Assembly: GCF_016654005.1 (NCBI RefSeq)
Contig: NZ_JAEPWN010000004.1
Location: 186,001-250,000, forward strand
DNA length: 64,000 nucleotides
Direction of reading: 5' to 3'
Origin: Brevundimonas nasdae
Lineage (GTDB): Bacteria; Pseudomonadota; Alphaproteobacteria; Caulobacterales; Caulobacteraceae
In this document: piece by piece, positions 24,991 through 33,242 of the stretch
Layout: the number at the start of each line of letters is the position of its first letter
Numbering within the stretch: the first letter of the stretch is position 1
The notes under the pieces: model-generated
Told to the model about the DNA's origin: nothing
Seen by the model: the letters and a program-made list of their open reading frames with translations, nothing else
Databases searched by the model: none
Program-made: the position numbers and the translations under genes

Positions 24991-25920
24991 AACAGCATCA
25001 ACGTGAACGCTGGCGCTCTCATCGCCTTGCAGAACCTGAACGCCACCAACAAGGCGCTCGAGGTCACACAAACGCGCGTCAATACCGGCCTGAAGGTTTC
25101 CTCGGCCAAAGATAACGGCGCCATCTTCGCCATCGCCACTGCCCAGCGCGCCGAAATGGGTGCTCAGGATGCGGTGCGCCAGTCCATGCAACGCGGTCAA
25201 TCCATCCTCGACGTCGGTCTGGCGGCGGGCGATACGGTGACGGCTGCGCTGAATGAACTGAAGGGGATCGCGGTCGCCCTGGCCGACGCCCCCAAGACCT
25301 ATGACGCGACGGGTAATGTCACGGGGTTGGGCGACAGCGGCAAGAAGCTGGTGGCGGACTTCGAGGCCATCGTGAAGGAAATCCACTCGGCCCTGGCCAA
25401 CGCCAACTTCGATGGGGGCAATGTCTTCAAGAAGCAGACGACCGACCTGAAGGTCACGACCAATACGGGTGCGGCCAACAACACCTTCACCCTGAAGCTG
25501 GCTACGGACGATGCCGGGGCTGACGGTCTGGCCTTCGGCGCGGCTGCAGGAACCGCCGGCGCGGCGGGAACCTTCAATCAGGCCACCGGCGCCTGGGCGG
25601 CCAAGGCGAACGCAACGACCGGCACAGCGCCCTCGGCGCTGACTGACTATTCGGTGGCCAATGTCGAGGCTGCGATCACCTCCTTCTCGTCCACGTTGGC
25701 GGATTTGGGCACCAAGTCGAAGTCGCTGGATCGTCAACTGACCTTCGTCAACAAGCTGCAGGACTCGATGGAGACCGGCATCGGCAACCTGGTCGACGCC
25801 GATCTGGCCAAGGAAAGCGCGCGCCTGACCGCCCTGCAGACCAAGCAGCAACTGGGCGTGCAGGCCCTGTCTATCGCCAACTCGTCCAGCCAGATTCTGC
25901 TGAGCCTGTTCCGCAGCTGA
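24985..25920 (+). CDS. Flagellin (FljK/FljM-type), longest of the cluster
   Basis: Structural subunit of the flagellar filament, exported by the flagellar type III system. The 311-residue protein has the conserved N-terminal helices (SINVNAGALIALQNLNATNK, NTGLKVSSAKDNGA) to about residue 140 and the C-terminal helices ending QLGVQALSIANSSSQILLSLF. The variable centre (about 95-215) is longer and more Gly/Ala/Thr-rich than in the next two flagellins. It has its own sigma-54 promoter and a three-hairpin leader whose last hairpin contains the start codon, which suggests translational control of the kind FlbT exerts in Caulobacter. Confidence 0.95.
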   Translation: MANSINVNAGALIALQNLNATNKALEVTQTRVNTGLKVSSAKDNGAIFAIATAQRAEMGAQDAVRQSMQRGQSILDVGLAAGDTVTAALNELKGIAVALADAPKTYDATGNVTGLGDSGKKLVADFEAIVKEIHSALANANFDGGNVFKKQTTDLKVTTNTGAANNTFTLKLATDDAGADGLAFGAAAGTAGAAGTFNQATGAWAAKANATTGTAPSALTDYSVANVEAAITSFSSTLADLGTKSKSLDRQLTFVNKLQDSMETGIGNLVDADLAKESARLTALQTKQQLGVQALSIANSSSQILLSLFRS

Positions 25921-25977
25921 CCACTGGGTCAAATCTGCCGAGTTCTTTTTGAAAATCTATCGCTTGCGGCAACGGGT

Positions 25978-25992
25978 CGGCGGATTCCGCCG
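25978..25992 (+). repeat. Perfect inverted repeat downstream of the first flagellin
   Basis: CGGCGGA and TCCGCCG flank a single central T, 58 bases after the stop. There is no T-run, so it is not a clear terminator. It could stabilise the 3' end of the mRNA or serve as a regulator site for the next gene. Confidence 0.4.
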
Positions 25993-26064
25993 GCCCGCAA
26001 AGGAGGTTCATCGACGATTAACCACGCAGAACAACGATTTGGACACGCTTAAGGTCCAGGTTTA

Positions 26065-26080
26065 CGGCTCGGAATATTCT
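26065..26080 (+). promoter_or_regulatory. Degenerate sigma-54-like element before the second flagellin
   Basis: CGGCTCGGAATATTCT sits at exactly the same distance from the leader hairpin as the promoter of the first flagellin. It keeps the -24 GGC and the C of the -12 box but has T in place of the -12 G. The call relies mostly on position. Confidence 0.3.
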
Positions 26081-26089
26081 TCCGACCCA

Positions 26090-26418
26090 CCTGAGCAAAA
26101 TGCTCCCTTCGGCAAAACGCCGTCGGCCCTCACGAAGTGAAAAAGGACAGCCAAAATGGCTAACAGCATCAATACGAACGGCGGGGCCCTTGTCGCCCTG
26201 CAAACTCTGAACGCCACCAACAAGGCGCTGGAGACCACGCAGAACCGGGTCAACACCGGCCTGAAGGTCTCTTCGGCCAAGGACAATGGCGCGATCTTCG
26301 CCATCGCCACGTCTCAGCGTGCAGAAATGGGCGCCCAGGACGCGGTGCGTCAGTCGCTGCAACGCGGTCAATCCATCGTCGACGTCGCCTTGGCGGCCGG
26401 CGACACGGTGACCAGCGC
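26090..26418 (+). repeat. Perfect 329-nt direct repeat, copy A (leader and N-terminus of flagellin 2)
   Basis: Identical base for base to 27058-27386 at an offset of 968. It covers the three-hairpin leader and about the first 87 codons. Identity at silent positions indicates recent duplication or gene conversion. Confidence 0.95.
26093..26161 (+). promoter_or_regulatory. Flagellin 5' leader with three A4-loop hairpins (copy 2)
   Basis: GAGCAAAATGCTC (26093-26105), CGGCAAAACGCCG (26110-26122) and AGCCAAAATGGCT (26149-26161, containing the ATG at 26156). The Shine-Dalgarno AAGGA lies directly before the last hairpin. Confidence 0.7.
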
Positions 26419-27019
26419 CCTGAAAGAGTTGAAGGGCCTTGCCGTCAGCATTCAGGACGACGCCGGTGACGGCGCGGGCGGCTTCAGCGAAAACGGCAAG
26501 AAGCTGGTCGCGGACTTTGAATCCATCATGAAGGAAGTTCACTCTGCGCTGGGCGGAGCGAAGTTCGATGGCGTCAACCTGTTCGCCGCGAACACGAACG
26601 CGATCCAGGTCACGACCAACACCTCCGGTGGCAAATTCGACCTGAAGGCTGCAGCCGGTGCGGCGACTGGCGCCAGCCTGCTTCTGGGCGGAACGGCTGC
26701 CAATGACGTCTGGTCGGCAGCAGCGACCGACGCCGCCAAGAAGACCGCCTATACGGCGGCCAACGTCGATACGGCCATCAACAGCTTCGCTTCGACCCTG
26801 GCCGACCTGGGCACCAAGTCCAAGTCGCTGGATCGTCAGGCGACCTTCGTCAGCAAGCTGCAGGACTCGCTGGAAACCGGCATCGGCAACCTGGTTGACG
26901 CCGATCTGGCTAAGGAAAGCGCGCGCCTGACCGCATTGCAGACCAAGCAGCAGCTGGGTGTGCAGGCGTTGTCGATCGCCAACTCGTCGAGCTCAATCCT
27001 GCTCGGCCTGTTCCGTTAA
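26156..27019 (+). CDS. Flagellin, second of three related copies
   Basis: Filament subunit of 287 residues with the same N- and C-terminal helices as its neighbours. The first 87 codons and the whole leader are identical in DNA to the third flagellin. The variable centre (about residues 95-200, including AAAGAATGASLLLGG) differs from both neighbours. The C-terminus ends SSSSILLGLFR. A hairpin follows the stop at 27026-27047. The promoter upstream is weak, so part of its transcription may read through from the first flagellin. Confidence 0.95.
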   Translation: MANSINTNGGALVALQTLNATNKALETTQNRVNTGLKVSSAKDNGAIFAIATSQRAEMGAQDAVRQSLQRGQSIVDVALAAGDTVTSALKELKGLAVSIQDDAGDGAGGFSENGKKLVADFESIMKEVHSALGGAKFDGVNLFAANTNAIQVTTNTSGGKFDLKAAAGAATGASLLLGGTAANDVWSAAATDAAKKTAYTAANVDTAINSFASTLADLGTKSKSLDRQATFVSKLQDSLETGIGNLVDADLAKESARLTALQTKQQLGVQALSIANSSSSILLGLFR

Positions 27020-27025
27020 CGCCGT

Positions 27026-27047
27026 GGGCGGGGTGAAAACCCCGTCC
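27026..27047 (+). terminator. Hairpin between flagellins 2 and 3
   Basis: GGGCGGGG (27026-27033) pairs with CCCCGTCC (27040-27047) around TGAAAA. No T-run follows, so it may attenuate or mark an mRNA end rather than terminate fully. Confidence 0.45.
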
Positions 27048-27057
27048 GATCACCTTT

Positions 27058-27386
27058 CCTGAGCAAAATGCTCCCTTCGGCAAAACGCCGTCGGCCCTCA
27101 CGAAGTGAAAAAGGACAGCCAAAATGGCTAACAGCATCAATACGAACGGCGGGGCCCTTGTCGCCCTGCAAACTCTGAACGCCACCAACAAGGCGCTGGA
27201 GACCACGCAGAACCGGGTCAACACCGGCCTGAAGGTCTCTTCGGCCAAGGACAATGGCGCGATCTTCGCCATCGCCACGTCTCAGCGTGCAGAAATGGGC
27301 GCCCAGGACGCGGTGCGTCAGTCGCTGCAACGCGGTCAATCCATCGTCGACGTCGCCTTGGCGGCCGGCGACACGGTGACCAGCGC
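27058..27386 (+). repeat. Perfect 329-nt direct repeat, copy B (leader and N-terminus of flagellin 3)
   Basis: Second copy of the block at 26090-26418. The first difference after the block is C to G inside codon 88. Confidence 0.95.
27061..27129 (+). promoter_or_regulatory. Flagellin 5' leader with three A4-loop hairpins (copy 3)
   Basis: Hairpins at 27061-27073, 27078-27090 and 27117-27129, identical to copy 2. No sigma-54-like element lies at the matching distance upstream, so this leader may be transcribed by readthrough. Confidence 0.7.
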
Positions 27387-27945
27387 GTTGAACGAACTGA
27401 AGGGCCTCGCAGTCGCCATTCAGGATGCGGCTGCGGGCAGCGATACGGCCAACAAGCTGAACGCCGACTTCGACTCCATTGTTAAGGAAATCGGCTCGGC
27501 TCTGGGCGGCGCGAAGTTCGACGGCGTCAACCTGTTTAACGCCAACGCGGCGGCGATCCAGGTGACGACGAACACGTCGGGCGGCAAGTTCGACCTGAAG
27601 GCGATCACTGCAACTGCAACCGATCCCACCAAGGCGACGGGCGCGGGAGCTTATGATTTCGCCACCCTGACCGACCGTACTGCGGCCAATGTCGATAAGG
27701 CCATCAACAGCTTCGCATCGACGCTTGCCGATCTCGGCACTAAGTCGAAGTCGCTGGATCGTCAGATGACCTTCGTCAACAAGCTGCAGGACTCGCTGGA
27801 AACCGGCATCGGCAACCTGGTCGACGCCGATCTGGCCAAGGAAAGCGCTCGCCTGACTGCTCTGCAAACCAAGCAGCAGCTGGGTGTGCAGGCGTTGTCG
27901 ATCGCCAACTCGTCGAGCCAGATTCTGCTCGGCCTGTTCCGCTAA
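27124..27945 (+). CDS. Flagellin, third of three related copies, shortest centre
   Basis: Filament subunit of 273 residues. Its N-terminal 87 codons are identical in DNA to flagellin 2. Its C-terminal half (TKSKSLDRQMTFVNKLQDSLETGIGNLVDADLAK) is closely similar to both neighbours. The variable centre is the shortest of the three. It is followed by a hairpin at 27953-27983 and then by the FlaG-like gene. Confidence 0.95.
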   Translation: MANSINTNGGALVALQTLNATNKALETTQNRVNTGLKVSSAKDNGAIFAIATSQRAEMGAQDAVRQSLQRGQSIVDVALAAGDTVTSALNELKGLAVAIQDAAAGSDTANKLNADFDSIVKEIGSALGGAKFDGVNLFNANAAAIQVTTNTSGGKFDLKAITATATDPTKATGAGAYDFATLTDRTAANVDKAINSFASTLADLGTKSKSLDRQMTFVNKLQDSLETGIGNLVDADLAKESARLTALQTKQQLGVQALSIANSSSQILLGLFR

Positions 27946-27952
27946 GATGAAA

Positions 27953-27983
27953 GACTGGGGCGGTCCGCGTGGCCGTCCCAGTC
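27953..27983 (+). terminator. Hairpin after flagellin 3
   Basis: GACTGGGGCGG (27953-27963) pairs with CCGTCCCAGTC (27973-27983) with one G-T pair. The following GTTCGTTCC is only moderately T-rich. Confidence 0.5.
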
Positions 27984-28032
27984 GTTCGTTCCGGCCATGT
28001 AGAGGGGCGTGGATTCGTCCGCGCCGGGAGCC

Positions 28033-28311
28033 ATGACAGACAATGCCGCAAGTGTAACGAGCGTACCGCCCATCACCACGCCGCCCGTTCCGGCCCAACC
28101 GGCCAATCAGCCGACGCAGGCGCGCAACGACAATAGCGACGCGGGCCGCTACCGTCTGACCATTGAGGCCGTCGGGGGTAATCGGTTCGTTTACAAGGTC
28201 CTGGACCGTGTGACGGGCGAGGTGATCCGGCAGTTGCCGCGTGAGGAAGTCGAAAAACTGATCAGCGACCCCGTCTATCGCAGGGGCGAGTTGGTCGACA
28301 CCAGGGCCTAG
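28033..28311 (+). CDS. FlaG-family flagellar protein
   Basis: A 92-residue protein from ATG 28033; a GTG at 28009 would add eight residues. After a Pro/Gln/Thr-rich disordered start comes the FlaG domain signature VYKVLDRVTGEVIRQLPREEVEKL. FlaG proteins are small, often encoded next to flagellin or fliD, and influence filament length; their mechanism is poorly known. Its place between flagellin 3 and a divergent flagellin fits this role. Confidence 0.85.
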   Translation: MTDNAASVTSVPPITTPPVPAQPANQPTQARNDNSDAGRYRLTIEAVGGNRFVYKVLDRVTGEVIRQLPREEVEKLISDPVYRRGELVDTRA

Positions 28312-28391
28312 ACCGCAGGCTGAGGCGATCCGTTTATGAGTCTTATCAACGCCGCCGGCTTGCCGGGGGCGCAATCATGGTTTCCGGGGCG

Positions 28392-28420
28392 TTAACCATC
28401 TGATCACGACTCATGGTTAA
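28392..28420 (+). promoter_or_regulatory. Inverted repeat upstream of the divergent flagellin
   Basis: TTAACCAT (28392-28399) and ATGGTTAA (28413-28420) are perfect arms with a 13-base spacer, 35 bases before the start codon. It could be an operator or an mRNA stem. It does not fit the TTAA-N7-TTAA CtrA pattern. Confidence 0.45.
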
Positions 28421-28454
28421 TGCTGACGCTAACAGAAGTCCGGGGCTCGAAGCC

Positions 28455-29288
28455 ATGACCACCAGCGTCCACACCAACACCTCGGCGCTGATCGCGCTGC
28501 AGAACCTGAACCGCACCAACGACCAGTTGGCCGCCACCCAAAGCCGTGTGAACACCGGCCTGAAGGTGCAGGGCGCCAAGGACAACGCCGCTGTCTGGGC
28601 CGTCGCCCAGGGTCAGCGGGCGGACAGGGGCTCGCTGGAGGCGGTCACTACCAGCCTGAAACGCGCCACTTCGATTGCGGACGTATCCCTGGCCGCCGGG
28701 GAGCAGATTTCGGATCTGCTGATCGAGCTGAAGCAGAAGGCCACGGCCGCTGCGGACGAAAGCGCGACCCTGGCGATGCGCACGTCCTACAATGATGAGT
28801 TCCAGGCGCTGTTGAAGTCGATCAAGTCGTTTGCGGACAACGCCGTGTTTGATGGCGTCAACATCCTCAACGGCGTCGAAACCGATCCGATCAACTTCCT
28901 GGCCAGCGCGGATGGAGCCGAGACCATCGCCATGAAGCGTCAGGACATGAGCCTGACCGGCCTGGGCCTGGGCGGAACGCCGGGCCCTGATCTGCTGGAC
29001 AAGGCCAAGGCCGATGCGGCCCTGACGGCGATCAACACGGCGATCGCCACGAGCTCGGCCAATCTGGCGGAGCTGGGCGCGCAGGCCAAGCAGATCGAAC
29101 GCCACACCACCTATGTCAGCAAGCTGTCCGACGCGCTGGAAGTCGGCATCGGCAATCTGGTGGACGCGGACCTGCCCAAGGAAAGCGCGCGTTTGCAGGC
29201 CCTGCAGGTCCAGCAGCAGCTGGGCGTTCAGGCCCTGTCGATCGCCAACCAGGCGCCGCAGATCATACTGTCGCTCTTCAAGGGCTGA
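28455..29288 (+). CDS. Divergent flagellin (FljJ-like)
   Basis: A 277-residue flagellin from ATG 28455, clearly homologous to the other three at both ends (SALIALQNLNRTNDQLAATQ, NTGLKVQGAKDNAAVWAVAQ and QLGVQALSIANQAPQIILSLFKG) but much less alike. It lacks the three-hairpin leader. The central region contains FDGVNILNG, typical of flagellin D1. Caulobacter uses one divergent flagellin (FljJ) near the hook end of the filament; a similar specialised role is likely here but is inferred from divergence and neighbourhood. Confidence 0.88.
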   Translation: MTTSVHTNTSALIALQNLNRTNDQLAATQSRVNTGLKVQGAKDNAAVWAVAQGQRADRGSLEAVTTSLKRATSIADVSLAAGEQISDLLIELKQKATAAADESATLAMRTSYNDEFQALLKSIKSFADNAVFDGVNILNGVETDPINFLASADGAETIAMKRQDMSLTGLGLGGTPGPDLLDKAKADAALTAINTAIATSSANLAELGAQAKQIERHTTYVSKLSDALEVGIGNLVDADLPKESARLQALQVQQQLGVQALSIANQAPQIILSLFKG

Positions 29289-29349
29289 GGACGCGGCTTA
29301 AGGGTTCGTTATCGCGGACTGCGGCACTGTAGAAAAGCGGAGCCGTGTG

Positions 29350-32028
29350 ATGATCAACAACAGCTATCTGCTGGGTCTGTATGGCGCGACGAATCCCTAT
29401 TCGTCCGGCGGACCCGCTCTGCCCAAACCCAAGACGCAGCCGACCGCGCCGTGGGCGTCGTCGGCTGCGACGACAAAGCCCAGCGAGATGGTGCGCGCCG
29501 CCCTGGCCGGGCGTCGTCTGATCAACGAATCCGCCGTCAGCCTGGATATGGCGGGCGCATCGGCGGATTACCGCAAGCTGTTCGCCCTCTATCAGGGCCT
29601 GAACAGCCTCAGCGCCCTGGCCGACCGAGCCGGCGCCAAGGGCCTGACCAATCTGGAGGCCGACCAGCTTTCCCGCCGCTTTTCCGAAGGCCTGGCCGAG
29701 CTTTCGACCTATATGTCGACGGCGGCGTTCTCGGACGTGCGTCTGGTCCAGGGCATCTCGCAGACGACGGTGAAGACCGGGGCCGCGATCGAAAAAGACC
29801 CCACCACCTATGTGACCCAGCCCATCCATGACGGCGCCCTGAGCGATCCGGTAAAGGCGTTTGAGGGGGACGTGCGGTTCGCGATCGGCGTGAAGTCCGG
29901 CTCAAGCACCAAGACCATCGCCATCGACCTGTCCGAGATGGGCGACACGCCCCGGACGATGGAAAATGTTGTCGATTACATCAACACCCAACTGAGCGAC
30001 GCCGGGGTCCAGACCCGCATGGCGCGCGAACTGATCCCAGCCCAGCCCAAGGTCATCAAGGCGGGCGACAAGAGCATCACCCTTCCGGCGGGGCCGGATC
30101 AATGGGCGCTGAAGGTGCGGGGCGGCACGGGCGAGACGGTCAGTTTTCAGGCCGTGGACACGTCCGACGCCGTCTATGTGACCCAGGGCGTCGGCACGAA
30201 TAAAACCGCCCAACTTCTGAAGTTCCAGGTGGACGGCGGCGCTGCGCCTGCGGCCCAGCCGGGCGTCAACGGCTCGTTCTGGGTCGATGGACGGGTAGGG
30301 CAGACCAATCTTCCCGCAGGCGTCGACGCCATTCGCGCCAGTGCGGTCGGTCCGGACGGGTCGTTGTGGGTGGTGGCGGACCTGACGTCCGGCGGAACCA
30401 ACCAGCCGATCAAGGGCGCCCGAGACGTGGCCCTGATGAAGTTCGATTCGGCGGGAAACCTGCTGCAGACCAGTCTGCTGGGGGCGGCGTCCTCGGCCAA
30501 CGGCTATTCCATCGCCGTGGCGGACGATGGGCGTGTGGCGGTGGCGGGATCCGTCATTGGCGCGCTGGAGCCGGGCAAGAGCGGGGATTCGGCCAAGACC
30601 GCCGACAGTTTCGTCACTGTGTTCGACAGCACCGGCAAGGAGATGTGGACCCAGCGACGCGGGGCCAAGGCCGCCGACGAAGCGAGCCAGGTCAGTTTCG
30701 GCCCTGACGGCGTGGTCTATGTCGCCGGTCGGTCGCAGTCGGCCATGCCGGGGACGACGGCGATCGGGGGGTGGGACTCCTATCTCCAGACCTTCAAGGA
30801 ACAGAAGACCTCGGTCATCGGGCCGGTTACGGGCGTCAGCCTGTCGACGCTGCAGTTCGGTTCGACGGGCGATGATTCCGTCCAGGCCATGACCACGTCA
30901 GGCTCCAACATCTACACCGCCGGGGTTGAGAGCGGGCGTATTGTCGTGCGTCAGTTCACACTGGACGCCGCAGGCGTGCCGACGCTGGCCGCCACACGCG
31001 ACCTGGGACGGGCCAACGGTCAGATCTCGGGCATCGCCGTCGAGAACGGCAAGGTGGTTCTGGCGGGGCAGACGGACAACCCGGCGCTGGACATCGGCAC
31101 GGTCACCAACGCCCATGCAGGCGGCACGGACGTCTTTGTCGCCACGCTGTCGCTGGACCTTCAGGCCTCTGGCGACGACCGGCTGACCTATTTCGGCAGT
31201 GACGGAAACGACACCGCTGCGGATGTGGTGGTCAAGGACGGCAAGATCTGGATCACCGGCGCCCACCGCGACGCAGGCGCGGGCAAGACCGATCCGACCA
31301 GGGCCTATCTGGCGCGGCTGGATCTGGAGACGGGTGCGGTCGAGTACAATCAGACCTGGCGCGGCGACAATGATCAGGCGACGCCCAGCACCATCAGCAT
31401 TGTATCCGGCGGCGCCAGCGTTCTGGATCGGCTGGGCCTGCCGCAGGGCGAGGTCATGCAGTCCGAATCCAAGCTGCTGACCGTCGCGACCTCGGCGCGG
31501 GCCGGGGATCAGTTCACCATCACGCCAGCGGGCGGCGGCCGGGCGGTGACGGTGACCATCGACGACAAGGACACGCTGGACACCCTGGCCAAGAAGATCA
31601 CCAACGCGTCGAACCGCCAGCTGAAGGTCACAGTCATCACCGATTCCAAGGTGAACCCGCCGGTGCAGCGGCTGCAGATCGTTGCGGCGGACAACAAGGA
31701 GGGGGCGGTGATCTCGGCGGGGGCGGCGGGCAAGGACGCGCTGGCGGCGCTGGGCCTGACGCCCGGCTTCGTCGGCAAGACGGGTGACAAGTCGGCCAAG
31801 ACCTATGGCCTAAACCTGTCCAACACCCTGAACCTGAATGATCCGGCCAGCATCAAGGCGGCCATCGACAGTCTGGCGTCCGCCATGACTATCGTGCGTT
31901 CGGCCTACAGGTCGCTGGGGCCGCAGACATCCACCAGCAACACCATAACGGGCAAAGGCTCCTCCACCGCCTACCAGCAGGCGCAGCAGGCCAGTTATCA
32001 GGCGGCGTTGAACCGTCTGCTGGCCTAA
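29350..32028 (+). CDS. FlaEY-like flagellar protein with beta-propeller insertion
   Basis: An 892-residue protein from ATG 29350 (a GTG precedes it). The N-terminal part (about 45-140) is helical and resembles the D1 helices of flagellin or hook-associated proteins. Residues about 290-680 hold five or six SBBP-type repeats of the form D-x-(A/V)-x-DGxVxVAG (for example GRVAVAG, GVVYVAG, NIYTAG, KIWITG), a probable beta-propeller. Residues about 690-780 look like a FliD/FlgK-type domain (VTVTIDDKDTLDTLAKKI), and the C-terminal helix (AIDSLASAMTIVRSAYRSLG) resembles flagellin. In Caulobacter a large protein called FlaEY is encoded in the flagellin locus and is needed for normal motility. The name is from memory of that locus. 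Confidence 0.7.
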   Translation: MINNSYLLGLYGATNPYSSGGPALPKPKTQPTAPWASSAATTKPSEMVRAALAGRRLINESAVSLDMAGASADYRKLFALYQGLNSLSALADRAGAKGLTNLEADQLSRRFSEGLAELSTYMSTAAFSDVRLVQGISQTTVKTGAAIEKDPTTYVTQPIHDGALSDPVKAFEGDVRFAIGVKSGSSTKTIAIDLSEMGDTPRTMENVVDYINTQLSDAGVQTRMARELIPAQPKVIKAGDKSITLPAGPDQWALKVRGGTGETVSFQAVDTSDAVYVTQGVGTNKTAQLLKFQVDGGAAPAAQPGVNGSFWVDGRVGQTNLPAGVDAIRASAVGPDGSLWVVADLTSGGTNQPIKGARDVALMKFDSAGNLLQTSLLGAASSANGYSIAVADDGRVAVAGSVIGALEPGKSGDSAKTADSFVTVFDSTGKEMWTQRRGAKAADEASQVSFGPDGVVYVAGRSQSAMPGTTAIGGWDSYLQTFKEQKTSVIGPVTGVSLSTLQFGSTGDDSVQAMTTSGSNIYTAGVESGRIVVRQFTLDAAGVPTLAATRDLGRANGQISGIAVENGKVVLAGQTDNPALDIGTVTNAHAGGTDVFVATLSLDLQASGDDRLTYFGSDGNDTAADVVVKDGKIWITGAHRDAGAGKTDPTRAYLARLDLETGAVEYNQTWRGDNDQATPSTISIVSGGASVLDRLGLPQGEVMQSESKLLTVATSARAGDQFTITPAGGGRAVTVTIDDKDTLDTLAKKITNASNRQLKVTVITDSKVNPPVQRLQIVAADNKEGAVISAGAAGKDALAALGLTPGFVGKTGDKSAKTYGLNLSNTLNLNDPASIKAAIDSLASAMTIVRSAYRSLGPQTSTSNTITGKGSSTAYQQAQQASYQAALNRLLA

Positions 32029-32109
32029 AGCCGGTTCACGCCGCCCGTTGGCGGTTGACGCCTGGCGCCCCCTCGGGGTTATTGAACGCCCCAACCGCGA
32101 AAGCCCCCT

Positions 32110-32790
32110 ATGGCCCTTCCGAAAGACAACCGCGTCATCATCGCCATCGGCGCGGCGCTGGTCATTATCGCCGCCGTTGTGCTGGCCCTGATCTTTACGG
32201 GCGGGGGCGACAAGACGCCCGAGGCGCCGCCTGCATCGCGTGGCGGCCTGACCGTCGATCTGGCCGAGGCTCCGTCGCTGGAGCCGACGCGCGAGCTGCG
32301 CTGCTTCGTCAATGGCCAGTTCGTGGGCCTGGCGACGCTGGCGGCCTGCGCCCAGAAGAATGGCCTGGCCACGGATGCGCTGGATGTGGGGCTGGACGCC
32401 ACGGGCGCCCTGGCCGCCGCCCCGACGGCATCCTTTGCCCCGCCGCCCGAGGCGCCGCCGGTTCTGACGGTTGATCCTGATCCCACTGCAGTCCTGCCGA
32501 CGCCGGATCGCCCGGTGAAGCCAGTGACGGCGCCGTCTTCCGGTGGAACCCAATGCCTGCGCCATACCGGCGACGACTGGCGCGTCCTGTCGACGGGCAT
32601 GAGCCTGAACGCCTGTGTTCAGGCCCTGTACGCCGGAACCTGCGTCCGTCCGGGCGAGGCCCAATACGGCCGCTGGGGCGACACCACCCTGCGTCTGGTG
32701 CCGCGCCGGGTCGAACAGTCGAACGACAACACCCGTTTCCGCACCCTGGCCGAACAGGACCGCAACTGCCAATTCACGGGGATGAACTGA
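32110..32790 (+). CDS. Membrane-anchored protein with cysteine-rich C-terminus, unknown function
   Basis: A 226-residue protein with one N-terminal transmembrane helix (about residues 9-30), a Pro-rich middle (about 120-165) and a C-terminal domain with several cysteines (TQCLRHTGDDWRVLS, NACVQALYAGTCVRP, DRNCQF). Two cysteine segments, ELRCFVNGQF and the C-terminal group, could form disulphides in the periplasm. I do not recognise a family. Its stop overlaps the start of the next gene (TGATG), so the two are coupled and probably act together in the envelope. Confidence 0.75.
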   Translation: MALPKDNRVIIAIGAALVIIAAVVLALIFTGGGDKTPEAPPASRGGLTVDLAEAPSLEPTRELRCFVNGQFVGLATLAACAQKNGLATDALDVGLDATGALAAAPTASFAPPPEAPPVLTVDPDPTAVLPTPDRPVKPVTAPSSGGTQCLRHTGDDWRVLSTGMSLNACVQALYAGTCVRPGEAQYGRWGDTTLRLVPRRVEQSNDNTRFRTLAEQDRNCQFTGMN

Positions 32791-33212
32791 TGCGCGCGCT
32801 TGCAGCCACCGCCATCGCCGGCGCGGCCCTTCTGGGGGCGTGCAGCAACCAGCCCAAGTTCAAGTTCGAGCCGGGCGTCTGCTATTATGTCGCCGAACCG
32901 ACCTCGAAGACGCCCAAGCTGCAGAAGCTGGCGGACGGTCAGGCCCAGCTGGAGCTGTGCGCCGCGCGCCTGGAGGAGATGCGTCTGCGCTTCCTGCGCA
33001 TGGGCGGATCGAACAATGAGGTGACCGGCGCCTATCAGGGGCGCTTCATCTTCATCGACCGCGAGGGCGTGAAGATCGCCAAGACCCTGACCGGCAGCCG
33101 CTTCTTCTCAATGGCGCGCACGGGCGACGGGCGTCTGGCGATCCCGGGCGCGATCCAGCGTGATGAGACCGGCCGCCCCGTGGCGGTCGCGGCCGAGCCC
33201 GTCGCGCCATAA
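32790..33212 (+). CDS. Predicted lipoprotein, unknown function
   Basis: A 140-residue protein whose ATG overlaps the preceding stop. A lipoprotein signal ends in the lipobox LGAC (Cys18). The mature domain has FEPGVCYYVAEPTSKTPKLQKLADGQAQLELCAARLEEMRL, with two cysteines about 30 residues apart, and a beta-rich end. No family is recognised. Coupling to the membrane-anchored cysteine protein upstream suggests a shared envelope function. Confidence 0.78.
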   Translation: MRALAATAIAGAALLGACSNQPKFKFEPGVCYYVAEPTSKTPKLQKLADGQAQLELCAARLEEMRLRFLRMGGSNNEVTGAYQGRFIFIDREGVKIAKTLTGSRFFSMARTGDGRLAIPGAIQRDETGRPVAVAAEPVAP

Positions 33213-33242
33213 CGACGTTGCGAGCAGGGACTTGCGTAGCGT

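Noticed and set aside
26090-27386. Flagellin repeats as a possible CRISPR-like or tandem array
   Set aside because: Only two long copies at 968-base spacing, each a leader plus coding region; no short regularly spaced repeats.
28312-28454. CtrA site (TTAA-N7-TTAA) before the divergent flagellin
   Set aside because: The TTAA words are present but the spacing and orientation do not fit; described only as an inverted repeat.
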